Positions 1 to 7,568 are shown, counted from the stretch's first letter. The stretch is DNA of 16,878 nt from an uncultured Pseudomonadota bacterium (GCA_937907595.1 CALCXL010000363.1:1-16878); one strand, 5' to 3'. The notes: generated from the letters alone by a model not told the origin. Made by a program: numbers and translations.

Positions 1-657
1 GAACACCAGGGCGACGACGTCCCGTTCTTCGCGCACCAGATGGGCGGAGTGCAGCGTCTTGACCGGATCCGTGGCCCCGCAGTCCCCCGACCGGTACGCG
101 CTCCAGTCCGCCCGGCCGGGCAGCGTGGCCAGCTCCGCCTCGAGCCGATCCAGGTCGAGTGGCTGCCGCAGGTGCCAGGCGCGGCCGTCGCGCAGGGGGC
201 TTCGCGTGGGCCGCAGGAGCAGGCGGTAGGCGTAGACCTTGCCGCGGGAGTCGTGGCGGGCGTGGAAGTCCAGGGGCATCTCCTGGGCCGCCGTCACCGC
301 CACGTGGCCCCGGGCGATGCCCGTCACCCCGCGGACGAACTTGGCCGGCGGCAGCGTGCAGTCGGTGAGAAAGGTCGCGCGCTGCGCCCAGGCGTGCACG
401 CCGGAGTCGGTCCGCCCCGCCCCCCGCAGGACGACGTCGTGGCGGCACAGCATGGCCAGGGCGTCGCCCACCACCCCCTGCACCGTGCGCTGCCCGGGCT
501 GGAACTGCCATCCCGCGAAGGTCGAGCCGTCGTACTCCAGGGTCAGCAGCAGGTTGCGCGTGCCCGGGGGCAGGCGAGACCGCCAGCCGGAGCCGCCGCC
601 GGAGCGGACCTCGGGGGAGCTGGCCAGGCCGCCCAGGATCCGCGGGGCGTCGGTCAC
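1..657 (-). CDS. truA: tRNA pseudouridine synthase A, 3' end cut by window edge
   Basis: TruA isomerises uridines 38-40 in the anticodon stem of tRNAs to pseudouridine, in the cytoplasm. The frame holds the family's catalytic signature GRTDSGVHA at 391-417, whose Asp is the nucleophile. Also visible are the early strand LLLTLEYDG-STFAGWQ and the later VVALVF strand just before the window edge. About 219 residues are visible; E. coli TruA has 270, so roughly the last 50-60 residues (normally containing NAFLhhMVR) lie outside. The start is uncertain. GTG at 657 gives a GTGA overlap with the upstream stop, like the asd junction, while an in-frame ATG at 675 would overlap by 22 bp. Either leaves a Gly/Ser-rich N-terminal extension of about 25 residues before the conserved core. 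It is the last visible gene of the left minus-strand block. Confidence 0.95.
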   Translation of the reverse strand, partial: MTDAPRILGGLASSPEVRSGGGSGWRSRLPPGTRNLLLTLEYDGSTFAGWQFQPGQRTVQGVVGDALAMLCRHDVVLRGAGRTDSGVHAWAQRATFLTDCTLPPAKFVRGVTGIARGHVAVTAAQEMPLDFHARHDSRGKVYAYRLLLRPTRSPLRDGRAWHLRQPLDLDRLEAELATLPGRADWSAYRSGDCGATDPVKTLHSAHLVREERDVVALVF

Positions 658-2417
658 CGTCGGCGGAGGAGCCATGCGCACAGGCCCAGCAGCAGCCACG
701 CGCCCAGGGGCACGGCGGGATCGCGGGACGCCAGGGAGCTGCAGGTGGAGCAGCCCAGGGGCTCGCCGGCGCACTCGGCGGCGCCGCAGGTGTCCCGGGG
801 GGTGCCGCTGACGACGTCGCTCAGGGGGCTGAGCTGGCCGCCCTCGTCCTGCGCGCGCACGGCCAGGTAGTACAGCGTGTTGTTGGTCAAGCCCTTCACG
901 GCCACGGACTGGGCCGCGGACGGCTCCCCCGCGGTGACGGTCCGGGGCCAGGTCATTCCGTCGGCGGTGACGAAGGCGGGCAGGGCGTCGCTGGTGAACG
1001 GGGCGTCGGCCAGATAGACCTCGAACGTGGCGATGTCGGGCTCATCGCTGGCCATCCAGCGCAGGGTCAGCTCCTCGTCCGCCACCCCCACCGTGGGCGT
1101 GGCCAGGGCGTCGGGCGGGCCGTCGAAGGTCAGCACGATGGAGTCGACGCCCAGGTCGTCGGCGCCGCTGTCCACGAAGAGGTACACGCGGTTGGCGCCC
1201 TCCAGGGGCAGGTCGTCGGCCTGCAGGGTGACCGAGCTCTCCACGTCGACCTCCAGGCTGCCCGCCGCGATCCGGCTGCCGCCGTCGGGGTCCAGGTCGG
1301 CTGCCACCCGCAGCTCGTACTCGACGTCGGCGTTGGCGGCGAACGTGAGGGTGTACTCCTCCCCCGGGCCCAGCCGCGTGGCGTCCGCGTCCAGGAGGGA
1401 GACGAAGGGCCGATCGGTCACCATGCGGACGACCCCGCCGGTGCCCGCGACGTACACCGCGCCGTCGACGCCCGACACGGGTGCGATGGCCGCAGCGTTC
1501 TGGCCGTCAAGGTCCTCCCTGAACAGCTCGTCCCCGTCGGCGTCCAGGCCAACCAGCTCGCCGCCGGCCTCCCCCAGCCAGAGGAACGGCGAGGCGCGCC
1601 GGCCGCCCAGGGCCAGGGCGACGGGGCCGCTGACCACGCCGGGGTGCTCGCTGGCGCCCAGCAGGGGGGCCGAGGCTGGCACGGTCCAGACCTCACCCTC
1701 GTCGGCGTCGGCCACGTAGACCGTGTCCAGGGCGTTGCTGATGGCGAGACCGGTCACCCGGTTGTAGGTCAGGCTGGTGCCCAGGACCGCGTACTCGCTG
1801 CCGACGCGCTGGACGTGGTGCAGCAGGCTGGCGGAGTCGGCCAGGATCCAGGGGGCGCCGTCCTCGCCGATCGCGCTGTAGGCGATGGTGCCCAGGCCCG
1901 GATGGGACGGCGCCACGCGCAGGGCGATGTCGTCGCTCAGGGGCACGGTCCACAAGGAATAGAAGCCATCGTTCTGCAGGACGGCGTGCACCACGGTGTC
2001 CGCGGGGGCGAAGTCCAGGGCCACCACGTCCCCGGCCACGTCCGCCAGCGAGAGCGTGATCGGGTCCGACACCGTCCAGGTGGCTGGGAAGGCGCTGGCG
2101 CGCGGGGTGAGGTGGTAGACCTCGCCGTCGGTGCAGCCCACGTAGAAGCGGTCGTCGATGGCGGCGCCCGTGACGAACTCCACGTCCCGCGCGTCGCTGC
2201 AGACCGACAGGTTGGTGCCTCCGTCCAGGAAGCTGGTGCGGTCGAACACGGTGACGCCGCCGTTGCCAGCATGGGTCTTCACCACGAAGCGCTCGTCGTC
2301 GCTGATCGCCAGGCCCGTGGGGGTGGAGCTGCCCGACAGCTGACCGCTCCAGCCCGCGGGCACCGCCGAGGCGGTCGCGGGGAGGCCCAGCGCGAGGACG
2401 AGGGCCAGGGACCTCAC
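654..2417 (-). CDS. Secreted propeller-like/FN3 protein with MYXO-CTERM-like C-terminal tail
   Basis: This is a 587-residue predicted surface protein of unknown specific role. Residues 1-18 form a signal peptide ending in ASA. Residues of about 20-330 contain some seven spaced repeats with the pattern hydrophobic-strand, D/G-turn, V-Y/W-V (for example GLAISNALDTVYVADADEG), like a seven-bladed NHL/YVTN-type beta-propeller. About 335-434 looks like an Ig-like beta domain. About 435-542 is a fibronectin type III domain (LTLRW, FEVYLAD, NNTLYYLAVRAQDEGG). The last 45 residues are Cys-rich (GCSTC), then a hydrophobic stretch (LGAWLLLGLCAWLL) and RRR. That is the layout of MYXO-CTERM tags, which in Myxococcota are processed by a myxosortase. 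The start is GTG at 2417, in a GTGA overlap with the asd stop, and the stop overlaps truA. It is probably translated together with asd. No catalytic motif is seen, so a binding or adhesion role is only inference. Confidence 0.85.
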   Translation of the reverse strand: MRSLALVLALGLPATASAVPAGWSGQLSGSSTPTGLAISDDERFVVKTHAGNGGVTVFDRTSFLDGGTNLSVCSDARDVEFVTGAAIDDRFYVGCTDGEVYHLTPRASAFPATWTVSDPITLSLADVAGDVVALDFAPADTVVHAVLQNDGFYSLWTVPLSDDIALRVAPSHPGLGTIAYSAIGEDGAPWILADSASLLHHVQRVGSEYAVLGTSLTYNRVTGLAISNALDTVYVADADEGEVWTVPASAPLLGASEHPGVVSGPVALALGGRRASPFLWLGEAGGELVGLDADGDELFREDLDGQNAAAIAPVSGVDGAVYVAGTGGVVRMVTDRPFVSLLDADATRLGPGEEYTLTFAANADVEYELRVAADLDPDGGSRIAAGSLEVDVESSVTLQADDLPLEGANRVYLFVDSGADDLGVDSIVLTFDGPPDALATPTVGVADEELTLRWMASDEPDIATFEVYLADAPFTSDALPAFVTADGMTWPRTVTAGEPSAAQSVAVKGLTNNTLYYLAVRAQDEGGQLSPLSDVVSGTPRDTCGAAECAGEPLGCSTCSSLASRDPAVPLGAWLLLGLCAWLLRRR

Positions 2418-3451
2418 TCGGGGCCCTCGTGAAGGAGCTCCGCGATCTGGACGGCGTTGAGGGCGGCGCCCTTGCGCAGGTTGTCAGCCACCACCCAGAA
2501 GTTCAGGGCGCAGTCGTCGTCGGGATCCTGGCGGATGCGGCCCACGTAGACGTCGTCGCTGCCCGCCAGGGGGAAGGGCATGGGGTAGACCTGCTCGGCG
2601 GGCATGTCCTGGATCACCAGGCCCTCGGCGTTGTGGAACGCCGCCGCGGCGGCCTTCGGCGTCACCTTGCGCGAGCAGGTCACGTTCACCGCCTCGGAGT
2701 GGCAGGAGAAGACCGGCACCCGCACGGCAGTGGGGCTGACCTTCAGGCTGGGCAGGGCCAGGATCTTGCGGCTCTCCTGCACCAGCTTCCACTCCTCGTC
2801 GGTGTAGCCGTTGTCCAGGAACGTGCCGATGGAGGGAATGCAGTTGAAGGCGATGGGGTGGGGCATGACCTTCGGGTCCGCCTCCTTGTGGTTGAAGAGG
2901 GCGACCACCTGGTCGCTGAGCTCCGCCACGCCCTTCTGCCCCGCGCCCGAGACCGACTGGTAGGTGCTGACCACCACCCGCTCCAGGCCGAAGGCATCCG
3001 ACAGCGGCTTGAGGGCCACGACCAGCTGGATCGTGGAGCAGTTCGGGTTGGCGATGATCCCCTTGCCCGCCGCGGTCGACGCCTTGAAGGCCTCCGCGGG
3101 GTTCACCTCCGGCACCACCAGCGGGACGGCCGGGTCCATGCGCCAGGCAGAGCTGTTGTCGATGACCACCGCGCCCTTGGCCGCGAACTTGGGCGCCATC
3201 TCCTTGCTCACGGAGCCGCCGGCGCTGAACAGGGCGATGTCGACGCCGTCAGGCGCCTCGTCCCCCAGCTCGACCACCTTCAGGTCCTCACCGTGAAAGA
3301 CGATCTCCTCGCCCGCGCCGCGCGCCGACGCGAAGAGCCGAAGCTCCTTCACCGGGAAGTCCCGAGCCTCCAGGGTCTTGATCATCTCCCGGCCCACGGC
3401 GCCTGTAGCACCCACGACCGCGACGACGTATCCGTCTTCCTTGATCTGCAT
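2414..3451 (-). CDS. asd: Aspartate-semialdehyde dehydrogenase
   Basis: Asd reduces beta-aspartyl phosphate to aspartate semialdehyde with NADPH. This is the branch-point step toward lysine/diaminopimelate, threonine and methionine. The 345-residue product has the N-terminal NADP loop VVGATGAVGREM (about residues 12-23), the active-site cysteine in NPNCST (C138), the SVSGAGQKG segment, and the catalytic histidine in VFSCHSEAVN (H251). The length is normal for the bacterial family. I chose ATG at 3451 because AGAGGTGAGG lies about 8 bases upstream of it. A GTG at 3466 would add five residues (MRIRA) and would swallow that ribosome-binding site. The stop overlaps the start of the following surface-protein gene by 4 bp. 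A 120-bp gap separates it from the DUF465 gene upstream, so it may have its own promoter, though I see no convincing one. Confidence 0.96.
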   Translation of the reverse strand: MQIKEDGYVVAVVGATGAVGREMIKTLEARDFPVKELRLFASARGAGEEIVFHGEDLKVVELGDEAPDGVDIALFSAGGSVSKEMAPKFAAKGAVVIDNSSAWRMDPAVPLVVPEVNPAEAFKASTAAGKGIIANPNCSTIQLVVALKPLSDAFGLERVVVSTYQSVSGAGQKGVAELSDQVVALFNHKEADPKVMPHPIAFNCIPSIGTFLDNGYTDEEWKLVQESRKILALPSLKVSPTAVRVPVFSCHSEAVNVTCSRKVTPKAAAAAFHNAEGLVIQDMPAEQVYPMPFPLAGSDDVYVGRIRQDPDDDCALNFWVVADNLRKGAALNAVQIAELLHEGPE

Positions 3452-3483
3452 CGCTCGGATCCTCACCTCTGCGCGGCTGCGCG

Positions 3484-3515
3484 CACGGGGACATACCAGA
3501 CCCCGTCACCCCGTG
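3484..3515 (-). other. Alternative hairpins in the DUF465-asd gap
   Basis: The plus-strand segment CACGGGG (3484-3490) can pair with CCCCGTG (3509-3515), or its inner ACGGGG can pair with CCCCGT at 3501-3506. The two foldings exclude each other. The element lies in the transcribed region just upstream of asd if the DUF465-asd genes are co-transcribed. No T-tract follows, so a Rho-independent terminator is not supported. It may be a leader structure or chance in GC-rich DNA. Confidence 0.25.
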
Positions 3516-3571
3516 GGAGGGTGAGTGCGCAGTGGGGGGACCTGCGGCGAGTCAGAGGCGCTCGCGCGGCC

Positions 3572-3799
3572 TCAGGCGGACAGGCGGTGCTGCGCCAGGA
3601 TCTCGTGGATGCGGTCGCGGCCCGCCAGCTTCTTGCGTTTGAGGAGCTGCTCCTCGGCGTAGTCGTCGGTGGAGCGCCAGCGCTGGCGGGCCAGTTCGGA
3701 CAGGCGACGCTCGTAGTCGCGGTGATCGGCCAGGAGACGATCCAGTTCCCGGTGAGTGGGGCGGATCGAGTCGATGAGGTCCAGATCGCACTGCTGCAT
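3572..3799 (-). CDS. DUF465 (YdcH-like) small helical protein
   Basis: This is a 75-residue charged helical protein with the DUF465/YdcH pattern: an N-terminal helix with THRELD, then DYERRLSELARQR, and the C-terminal signature EEQLLKRKKLAGRDRIHEIL (the family's LKKeKLrLKDEI). Members are short cytoplasmic coiled hairpins of unknown function, common in proteobacteria. Translation starts at ATG 3799, after GGGGAG four bases upstream. That ribosome-binding site lies inside a 14-bp perfect palindrome. The gene sits between tsaB and asd in the same orientation, 65 bases after tsaB and 120 before asd. Family assignment is good; a function cannot be given. Confidence 0.85.
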   Translation of the reverse strand: MQQCDLDLIDSIRPTHRELDRLLADHRDYERRLSELARQRWRSTDDYAEEQLLKRKKLAGRDRIHEILAQHRLSA

Positions 3800-3802
3800 G
3801 CT

Positions 3803-3816
3803 GCTCCCCGGGGAGC
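3803..3816 (-). promoter_or_regulatory. Palindrome over the DUF465 gene ribosome-binding site
   Basis: GCTCCCCGGGGAGC is a perfect 14-bp palindrome whose GGGGAG arm is the Shine-Dalgarno sequence of the DUF465 gene (start codon at 3799). With no loop it cannot fold on itself fully. A shorter stem, or pairing between transcripts, could still restrict ribosome access. It could also be chance in GC-rich DNA. Confidence 0.35.
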
Positions 3817-3864
3817 CGCCGGGGCCCCCACGCCCAAGAGCCTAGGTCCGATCGAAACTTTGGG

Positions 3865-4608
3865 TCAAGACGAAGGACGGGCTGCGTCGTGGTCGCGCAG
3901 GTAGATGGGCCGCAGGGGCTGGCTGGGCAGCGAGGGGTCCGCCGCGAGGGACCGGGCCGATCGCACCGCCACCGCCCCCACCGCGGGCCCGGTGACGTGG
4001 CGCAGGATCCTGGGGGAGGCGCCCCACGCGGCCTCCAGGCGCTCGGCGTAGAGGCGAGCCCCGTCGCCCAGGACCAGCGCGTCCCGGTGGGCGATCGCGG
4101 CCTGGAAGAAGGCCTCCGGGGCGCCCAGGCTCAGGGGCAGGAGCTCCCGCAGGTCGCCGTCGAAGGAGACATCGAAGGCCTGGCCGTAGACCTCGCTCCG
4201 GCGGGCGTCCAGGGCGACCACCACCGGTCCCTGCGCCGCGAGGGCCCAGGCCTGGGTGGCCGTCCAGGAGAGGGTGGGCACGCCCAGGGCGGCGGCCAGT
4301 CCCTGGGCCGTGGCCACGCCCACGCGGATGCCGGTGAAGGACCCTGGACCGACGATGCAGGCCACCGCGGCGAGCTGATCGGGGCGGCGATCGGCGTCCC
4401 GCAGCACGTCGTCCACGCGCGCCGCCAGGGCCGATCCGCGACCGCGGGTGCGTCGGCGGCTGGACTCGGCCAGCACCAGGTCCCCCTGGGCCAGAGCCAC
4501 CGCCTCCACGGGACCCGACGCGTCGATGGCCAGCACCAGGGGCGCGTCCGCCAGGGGCTCGATGCGGGAGAGGGGCTGGGCTCGCCCGGCGGGACGAGGG
4601 CGCTTCAT
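3865..4608 (-). CDS. tsaB: tRNA t6A biosynthesis protein TsaB
   Basis: TsaB (YeaZ) is the non-catalytic partner of TsaD, with TsaE, in making threonylcarbamoyl-adenosine at position 37 of ANN-decoding tRNAs. The 247-residue product shows the ASKHA start LVLAIDASG (about residues 24-32), the family signature VGPGSFTGIRVGVATAQGLA (about 86-105), VVALDARRSEVYGQ, and the C-terminal LRPIYLRD. The ATG at 4608 overlaps the cdsA stop as ATGA. It adds some 22 basic residues before the usual family start, and no later start codon precedes LVLAID. The usual His of the HS..LLP segment appears to be replaced (GRGSALAARV). That position is not catalytic in TsaB. It is the last gene of the tightly overlapped uppS-cdsA-tsaB run. 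Confidence 0.93.
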   Translation of the reverse strand: MKRPRPAGRAQPLSRIEPLADAPLVLAIDASGPVEAVALAQGDLVLAESSRRRTRGRGSALAARVDDVLRDADRRPDQLAAVACIVGPGSFTGIRVGVATAQGLAAALGVPTLSWTATQAWALAAQGPVVVALDARRSEVYGQAFDVSFDGDLRELLPLSLGAPEAFFQAAIAHRDALVLGDGARLYAERLEAAWGASPRILRHVTGPAVGAVAVRSARSLAADPSLPSQPLRPIYLRDHDAARPSS

Positions 4609-5486
4609 GCCAGGACGAGGGGGCGCACGACCACCAGCCAGGCCCAGACCATGGGGGCGGCGAACATCACGGCGTCGATGCGGTCGAGCATGCCGCCGTG
4701 CCCGGGCAGGAAGCGGCCGGAGTCCTTGACCCCCCAGGTGCGCTTGAGCATCGACTCCACGAAGTCGCCGGCCACGCCCGCCACGTCGCCGAACACGCCG
4801 ATGATGAGGCAGTCCAGCAGCGTCATGGTGACCTCGCCCCGGGCCGTCCAGTCGAAGATCAGGAACTTCCAGACCACCAGGCCGAGCACGGCCAGAGCCA
4901 CCCCGCCGGCGAAGCCCTGCCAGGTCTTCTTGGGGGAGATCAAGGGCAGCATCTTGTGCTTGCCGAAGGCGCGCCCGGCGAAGTAGCCGCCGATGTCGCC
5001 GAACCAGCCCACCGCCAGCGCCACCCAGATCCAGCCCCGACCGCCCTCCAGCACCACGATCGAGGGCAGCAGGCCCAGCAGCAGCGGCACGTAGATCAGG
5101 GCGAGCAGGAAGCGGCCCCAGCGATCCGCCAGGCCGTCGGTGCTCTCAGCGGTGAACAGGAAGAACACCGCCGAGCCCTGAAAGCCCAGGGCCAGGGCGC
5201 TGAGCAGGAGCAGGCTGCGGTCCGGCAGCGCGATGTCCGTGCCGGGGATCGTCGCCGACGTCGACAGGGCCGCCAACAGGAACAGGGGGGTCCCGAAGAC
5301 CAGCAGCAGGCCGAAGGCGGCGTTGCGCTGCTCGGGCAGGGCCATGGTGGCCATCTCGTGCATCGACCAGACCGCGGCCAGGTAGACGAGCGCGAGCACG
5401 CCCCAGAAGCCCCCCCAGACGAGGATGGGCAGGATCACCAGCAGCGCACCGATGCCGCTGGCCAGGCGCGTCTGGGTCTCGGTCAT
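4605..5486 (-). CDS. cdsA: Phosphatidate cytidylyltransferase (CDP-diacylglycerol synthase)
   Basis: CdsA converts phosphatidic acid and CTP to CDP-diacylglycerol, the precursor of all bacterial phospholipids, in the inner membrane. The 293-residue product is very hydrophobic, with about seven or eight membrane segments. It contains SPKKTWQGFAGG and the diagnostic C-terminal signature SMLKRTWGVKDSGRFLPGHG, followed by GMLDRID. The reading frame stays open far upstream, but the start is ATG at 5486, which forms an ATGA overlap with the uppS stop and gives MTETQTRLASGIG. The length is close to E. coli CdsA (285). In many proteobacteria dxr and rseP follow; here the next gene is tsaB, overlapping by 4 bp. 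Confidence 0.96.
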   Translation of the reverse strand: MTETQTRLASGIGALLVILPILVWGGFWGVLALVYLAAVWSMHEMATMALPEQRNAAFGLLLVFGTPLFLLAALSTSATIPGTDIALPDRSLLLLSALALGFQGSAVFFLFTAESTDGLADRWGRFLLALIYVPLLLGLLPSIVVLEGGRGWIWVALAVGWFGDIGGYFAGRAFGKHKMLPLISPKKTWQGFAGGVALAVLGLVVWKFLIFDWTARGEVTMTLLDCLIIGVFGDVAGVAGDFVESMLKRTWGVKDSGRFLPGHGGMLDRIDAVMFAAPMVWAWLVVVRPLVLA

Positions 5487-6217
5487 CTGGGCTCCACCTG
5501 CTCGCCTGTGAGGCCGAACCGCCGCTGCCGCCGGGCGAAGTCGGCCAGCGCGGCGTCGAGCTGCTCCTCGCGGAAGGCCGGCCAAGGGGTCTGGGTGACG
5601 TACAGCTCGGCGTAGGCGATCTGCCAGAGCAGAAAGTTGGACAGCCGCATCTCCCCGGACGTGCGGATGAGCAGGTCGGGGTCGGGCAGGCCCGCGGTGT
5701 AGAGGTGGCGCTCCAGGGCGGCCTCGTCGATGTCGTCGACGGACAGGGAGCCGTCGGCCACCTCCGTCGCCACCGCCTGCACGGCGCGCAGGATCTCCTG
5801 CCGGCTGCCGTAGGACAGCGCCAGGTTGAGGACCATGCCCTCGCAGTCCGCGCTGTCCCGCTCCAGCTCGAACAGCGCCTCCTGCACGCCGGGGGGCAGG
5901 CGCTCGGCCTGACCGCTGTGCACCAGGCGGATGTCGTTGCCGAGGATCTCCTCCCGCTCCTGCACCAGGTAGCGCAGGAGCAGGCCCATCAAGGCCGTGA
6001 CCTCGTCGTCGGGGCGGCCCCAATTCTCCGTGCTGAAGCTGTACAGGGTCACCGCTTCCACGCCGAGCTTGCGGCAGTAGCGGGTGATGGTGCGCACCGA
6101 GCGCGCGCCCTCTTCGTGACCGGCCACGCGCGGCAGCCCCTGAGCCTCCGCCCAGCGACCGTTGCCGTCCATGATGATGGCGATGTGGCGGGGAACCACC
6201 GCCGGGGAGTCGGCCAT
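5483..6217 (-). CDS. uppS: Undecaprenyl diphosphate synthase (cis-prenyltransferase)
   Basis: UppS extends farnesyl diphosphate with isopentenyl units in cis configuration to make undecaprenyl diphosphate, the lipid carrier for peptidoglycan and surface glycans. The 244-residue product begins with the hallmark HIAIIMDGNGRWA, whose D17 binds Mg-diphosphate. It continues with LYSFSTENWGRP, LNLALSYGSRQEI, and the C-terminal signature LIRTSGEMRLSNFLLWQIAY with AELYVT. The family length is normal (E. coli 253). ATG at 6217 lies 16 bases after the frr stop with no clear Shine-Dalgarno, so reinitiation after frr is plausible. Its stop overlaps the cdsA start. Confidence 0.97.
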   Translation of the reverse strand: MADSPAVVPRHIAIIMDGNGRWAEAQGLPRVAGHEEGARSVRTITRYCRKLGVEAVTLYSFSTENWGRPDDEVTALMGLLLRYLVQEREEILGNDIRLVHSGQAERLPPGVQEALFELERDSADCEGMVLNLALSYGSRQEILRAVQAVATEVADGSLSVDDIDEAALERHLYTAGLPDPDLLIRTSGEMRLSNFLLWQIAYAELYVTQTPWPAFREEQLDAALADFARRQRRFGLTGEQVEPR

Positions 6218-6233
6218 GGCGGCGGCCCAGAGG

Positions 6234-6788
6234 TCAGACCTCCAGGATCTCCTTCTCCTTGCGGGCGGCGACCTGGTCGGCCTTTTCGCAGAAGAGATCG
6301 GTGCTCTTCTGGACCTGATCGAGCGTCTTCTTCAAGGCGTCCTCGGTCATGTCGCCGTCCTTCTGCATGGTCTTGAACAGGTCGTTGTACTCGCGGCGTA
6401 CGGCGCGGATGCTGACCTTGGCCTGCTCGCCCATGTCCGAGACCTGACGGCTCAGGTCCTTGCGGCGGTCCCCGGTGAGCTCCGGGAAGTTGAGCCGGAT
6501 GATCTTGCCGTCGTTGTTCGGGTTGATGCCCAGCCGCGACGCGCCGATGGCCTTCTCGATCAAGGACAGCACCGAGGCGTCCCAGGGCTTGACGATGATC
6601 ATGCGCGGCTCGGGCACGCTCAGGCTGGCCACGCCGCTCAGGGGCGTGGGGGCGCCGTAGTAGTCGACGCGGATGTCGTCCAGCAGGGCGATGGAGGCGC
6701 GGCCGGTCCGGACCTTGGACAGCTCACGAGCCAGGTGCTTGACCGGCTTCTCCATCTCCTCATTCATCTCGCTGAGATATTCGTCCAT
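6234..6788 (-). CDS. frr: Ribosome recycling factor
   Basis: RRF works with EF-G to split post-termination ribosomes. The 184-residue product matches the family length (about 185). It shows the core LARELSKVRTGRASIALLDDI, then VDYYGAPTPL, the SVPEPRMIIVKPWD segment, and GINPNNDGKIIRLNFPELTGDRRKDL, with the helical C-terminus of the tRNA-like fold. The frame is open further upstream to 6875, but ATG at 6788 has GAGGAAG just before it and gives the standard N-terminus; upstream residues do not look like RRF. Positions 6789-6911 separate it from tsf and contain a strong hairpin. pyrH, which normally sits here, is missing. Confidence 0.97.
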   Translation of the reverse strand: MDEYLSEMNEEMEKPVKHLARELSKVRTGRASIALLDDIRVDYYGAPTPLSGVASLSVPEPRMIIVKPWDASVLSLIEKAIGASRLGINPNNDGKIIRLNFPELTGDRRKDLSRQVSDMGEQAKVSIRAVRREYNDLFKTMQKDGDMTEDALKKTLDQVQKSTDLFCEKADQVAARKEKEILEV

Positions 6789-6861
6789 GGCTTCCTCGAT
6801 GCTGCGAAGGGCGGCGACTCTAGCAGCCTCAGCCCCGTCTGAGGCGGACGCCCCAAAGGCG

Positions 6862-6894
6862 AGGGCCCCCCCCACCGTCGGTGAGAGGGGCCCT
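6862..6894 (-). terminator. Strong hairpin between tsf and frr (possible attenuator or terminator)
   Basis: AGGGCCCC (6862-6869) is perfectly complementary to GGGGCCCT (6887-6894), and an inner CACC-GTC-GGTG stem (6873-6883) closes the loop. It starts 18 bases after the tsf stop, in the direction of transcription. Only CTTT follows within the next 10 bases, so it is at best a weak Rho-independent terminator. Partial read-through from rpsB-tsf into frr is likely. Confidence 0.5.
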
Positions 6895-6911
6895 GCAAGG
6901 GTTGGCGAGGC

Positions 6912-7568
6912 TCAGGCTTCGCCGGCGGCCATGCGCGCGACCTCGGCCGCGAAGTCGTCTTCCTTCTTCTCCAGACCCTCTCCGAGGTTCCAGCGAACGA
7001 AGCGACGGATCTTCACGTTCTCACCGCACTTGGCGATGAAGTCGTTCTGCAGGTCCGCGATCGTCTTGTCCTCGTCCATCACGAAGGCCTGCGTCATCAG
7101 GCAGTTCTCCTTGAGGAACTTGGCGATCTTGCCCGCGACCATCTTCTCGGCGATGTTCTGGGGCTTGCCCTGCTCCACGGCCTGGGCGATGGACACGGCC
7201 TTCTCCCGCTCGATGATCTCCGCGGGGACCTCGTCCTCGGTCACCCACTGGGGGCCCGACGCGGCGATGTGCATGGACACCGCCTTCACGAACTCCTGGA
7301 AGTCCTCGCCGCGGGCGACGAAGTCCGTCTCGCAGTTCACTTCCAGCAGCACGCCGAGCTTGCCGGCGCCGTGGATGTACGCGAACACGCTGCCCTCGGT
7401 CGCCGCACGCGACGCCTTCTTGGCCGCCTTCGCGATGCCCTTGGCCCGCAGCCAGTCCACCGCCTTCTCCGTGTCCCCGTCGTTCTCCGCCAGGGCCTTG
7501 CGGCAGTCCAGGATGCCCGCACCGGTGCGCGTGCGGAGGTCCTTCACCATCGAAGCGCTGATCGCCAT
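6912..7568 (-). CDS. tsf: Elongation factor Ts, short form
   Basis: EF-Ts catalyses GDP release from EF-Tu. The 218-residue product has the N-terminal UBA-like segment MVKDLRTRTGAGILDCRKAL, then KAVDWLRAKGIAKAAKKASR, the core signature VNCETDFVARGEDF, and the C-terminal FVRWNLGEG. E. coli EF-Ts has 283 residues with two core subdomains and a coiled-coil. This protein is in the shorter size class and keeps a single core, as in several other phyla. ATG at 7568 follows AAGGA by eight bases. It is downstream of rpsB (88-base gap), the near-universal rpsB-tsf arrangement. Confidence 0.97.
   Translation of the reverse strand: MAISASMVKDLRTRTGAGILDCRKALAENDGDTEKAVDWLRAKGIAKAAKKASRAATEGSVFAYIHGAGKLGVLLEVNCETDFVARGEDFQEFVKAVSMHIAASGPQWVTEDEVPAEIIEREKAVSIAQAVEQGKPQNIAEKMVAGKIAKFLKENCLMTQAFVMDEDKTIADLQNDFIAKCGENVKIRRFVRWNLGEGLEKKEDDFAAEVARMAAGEA

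Noticed and set aside
2429..3904. A 491-codon plus-strand frame opposite asd and DUF465
   Set aside because: It is antisense to asd, whose catalytic residues are intact. The composition (His, Arg, Gly, Val, Leu) is that of a shadow frame.
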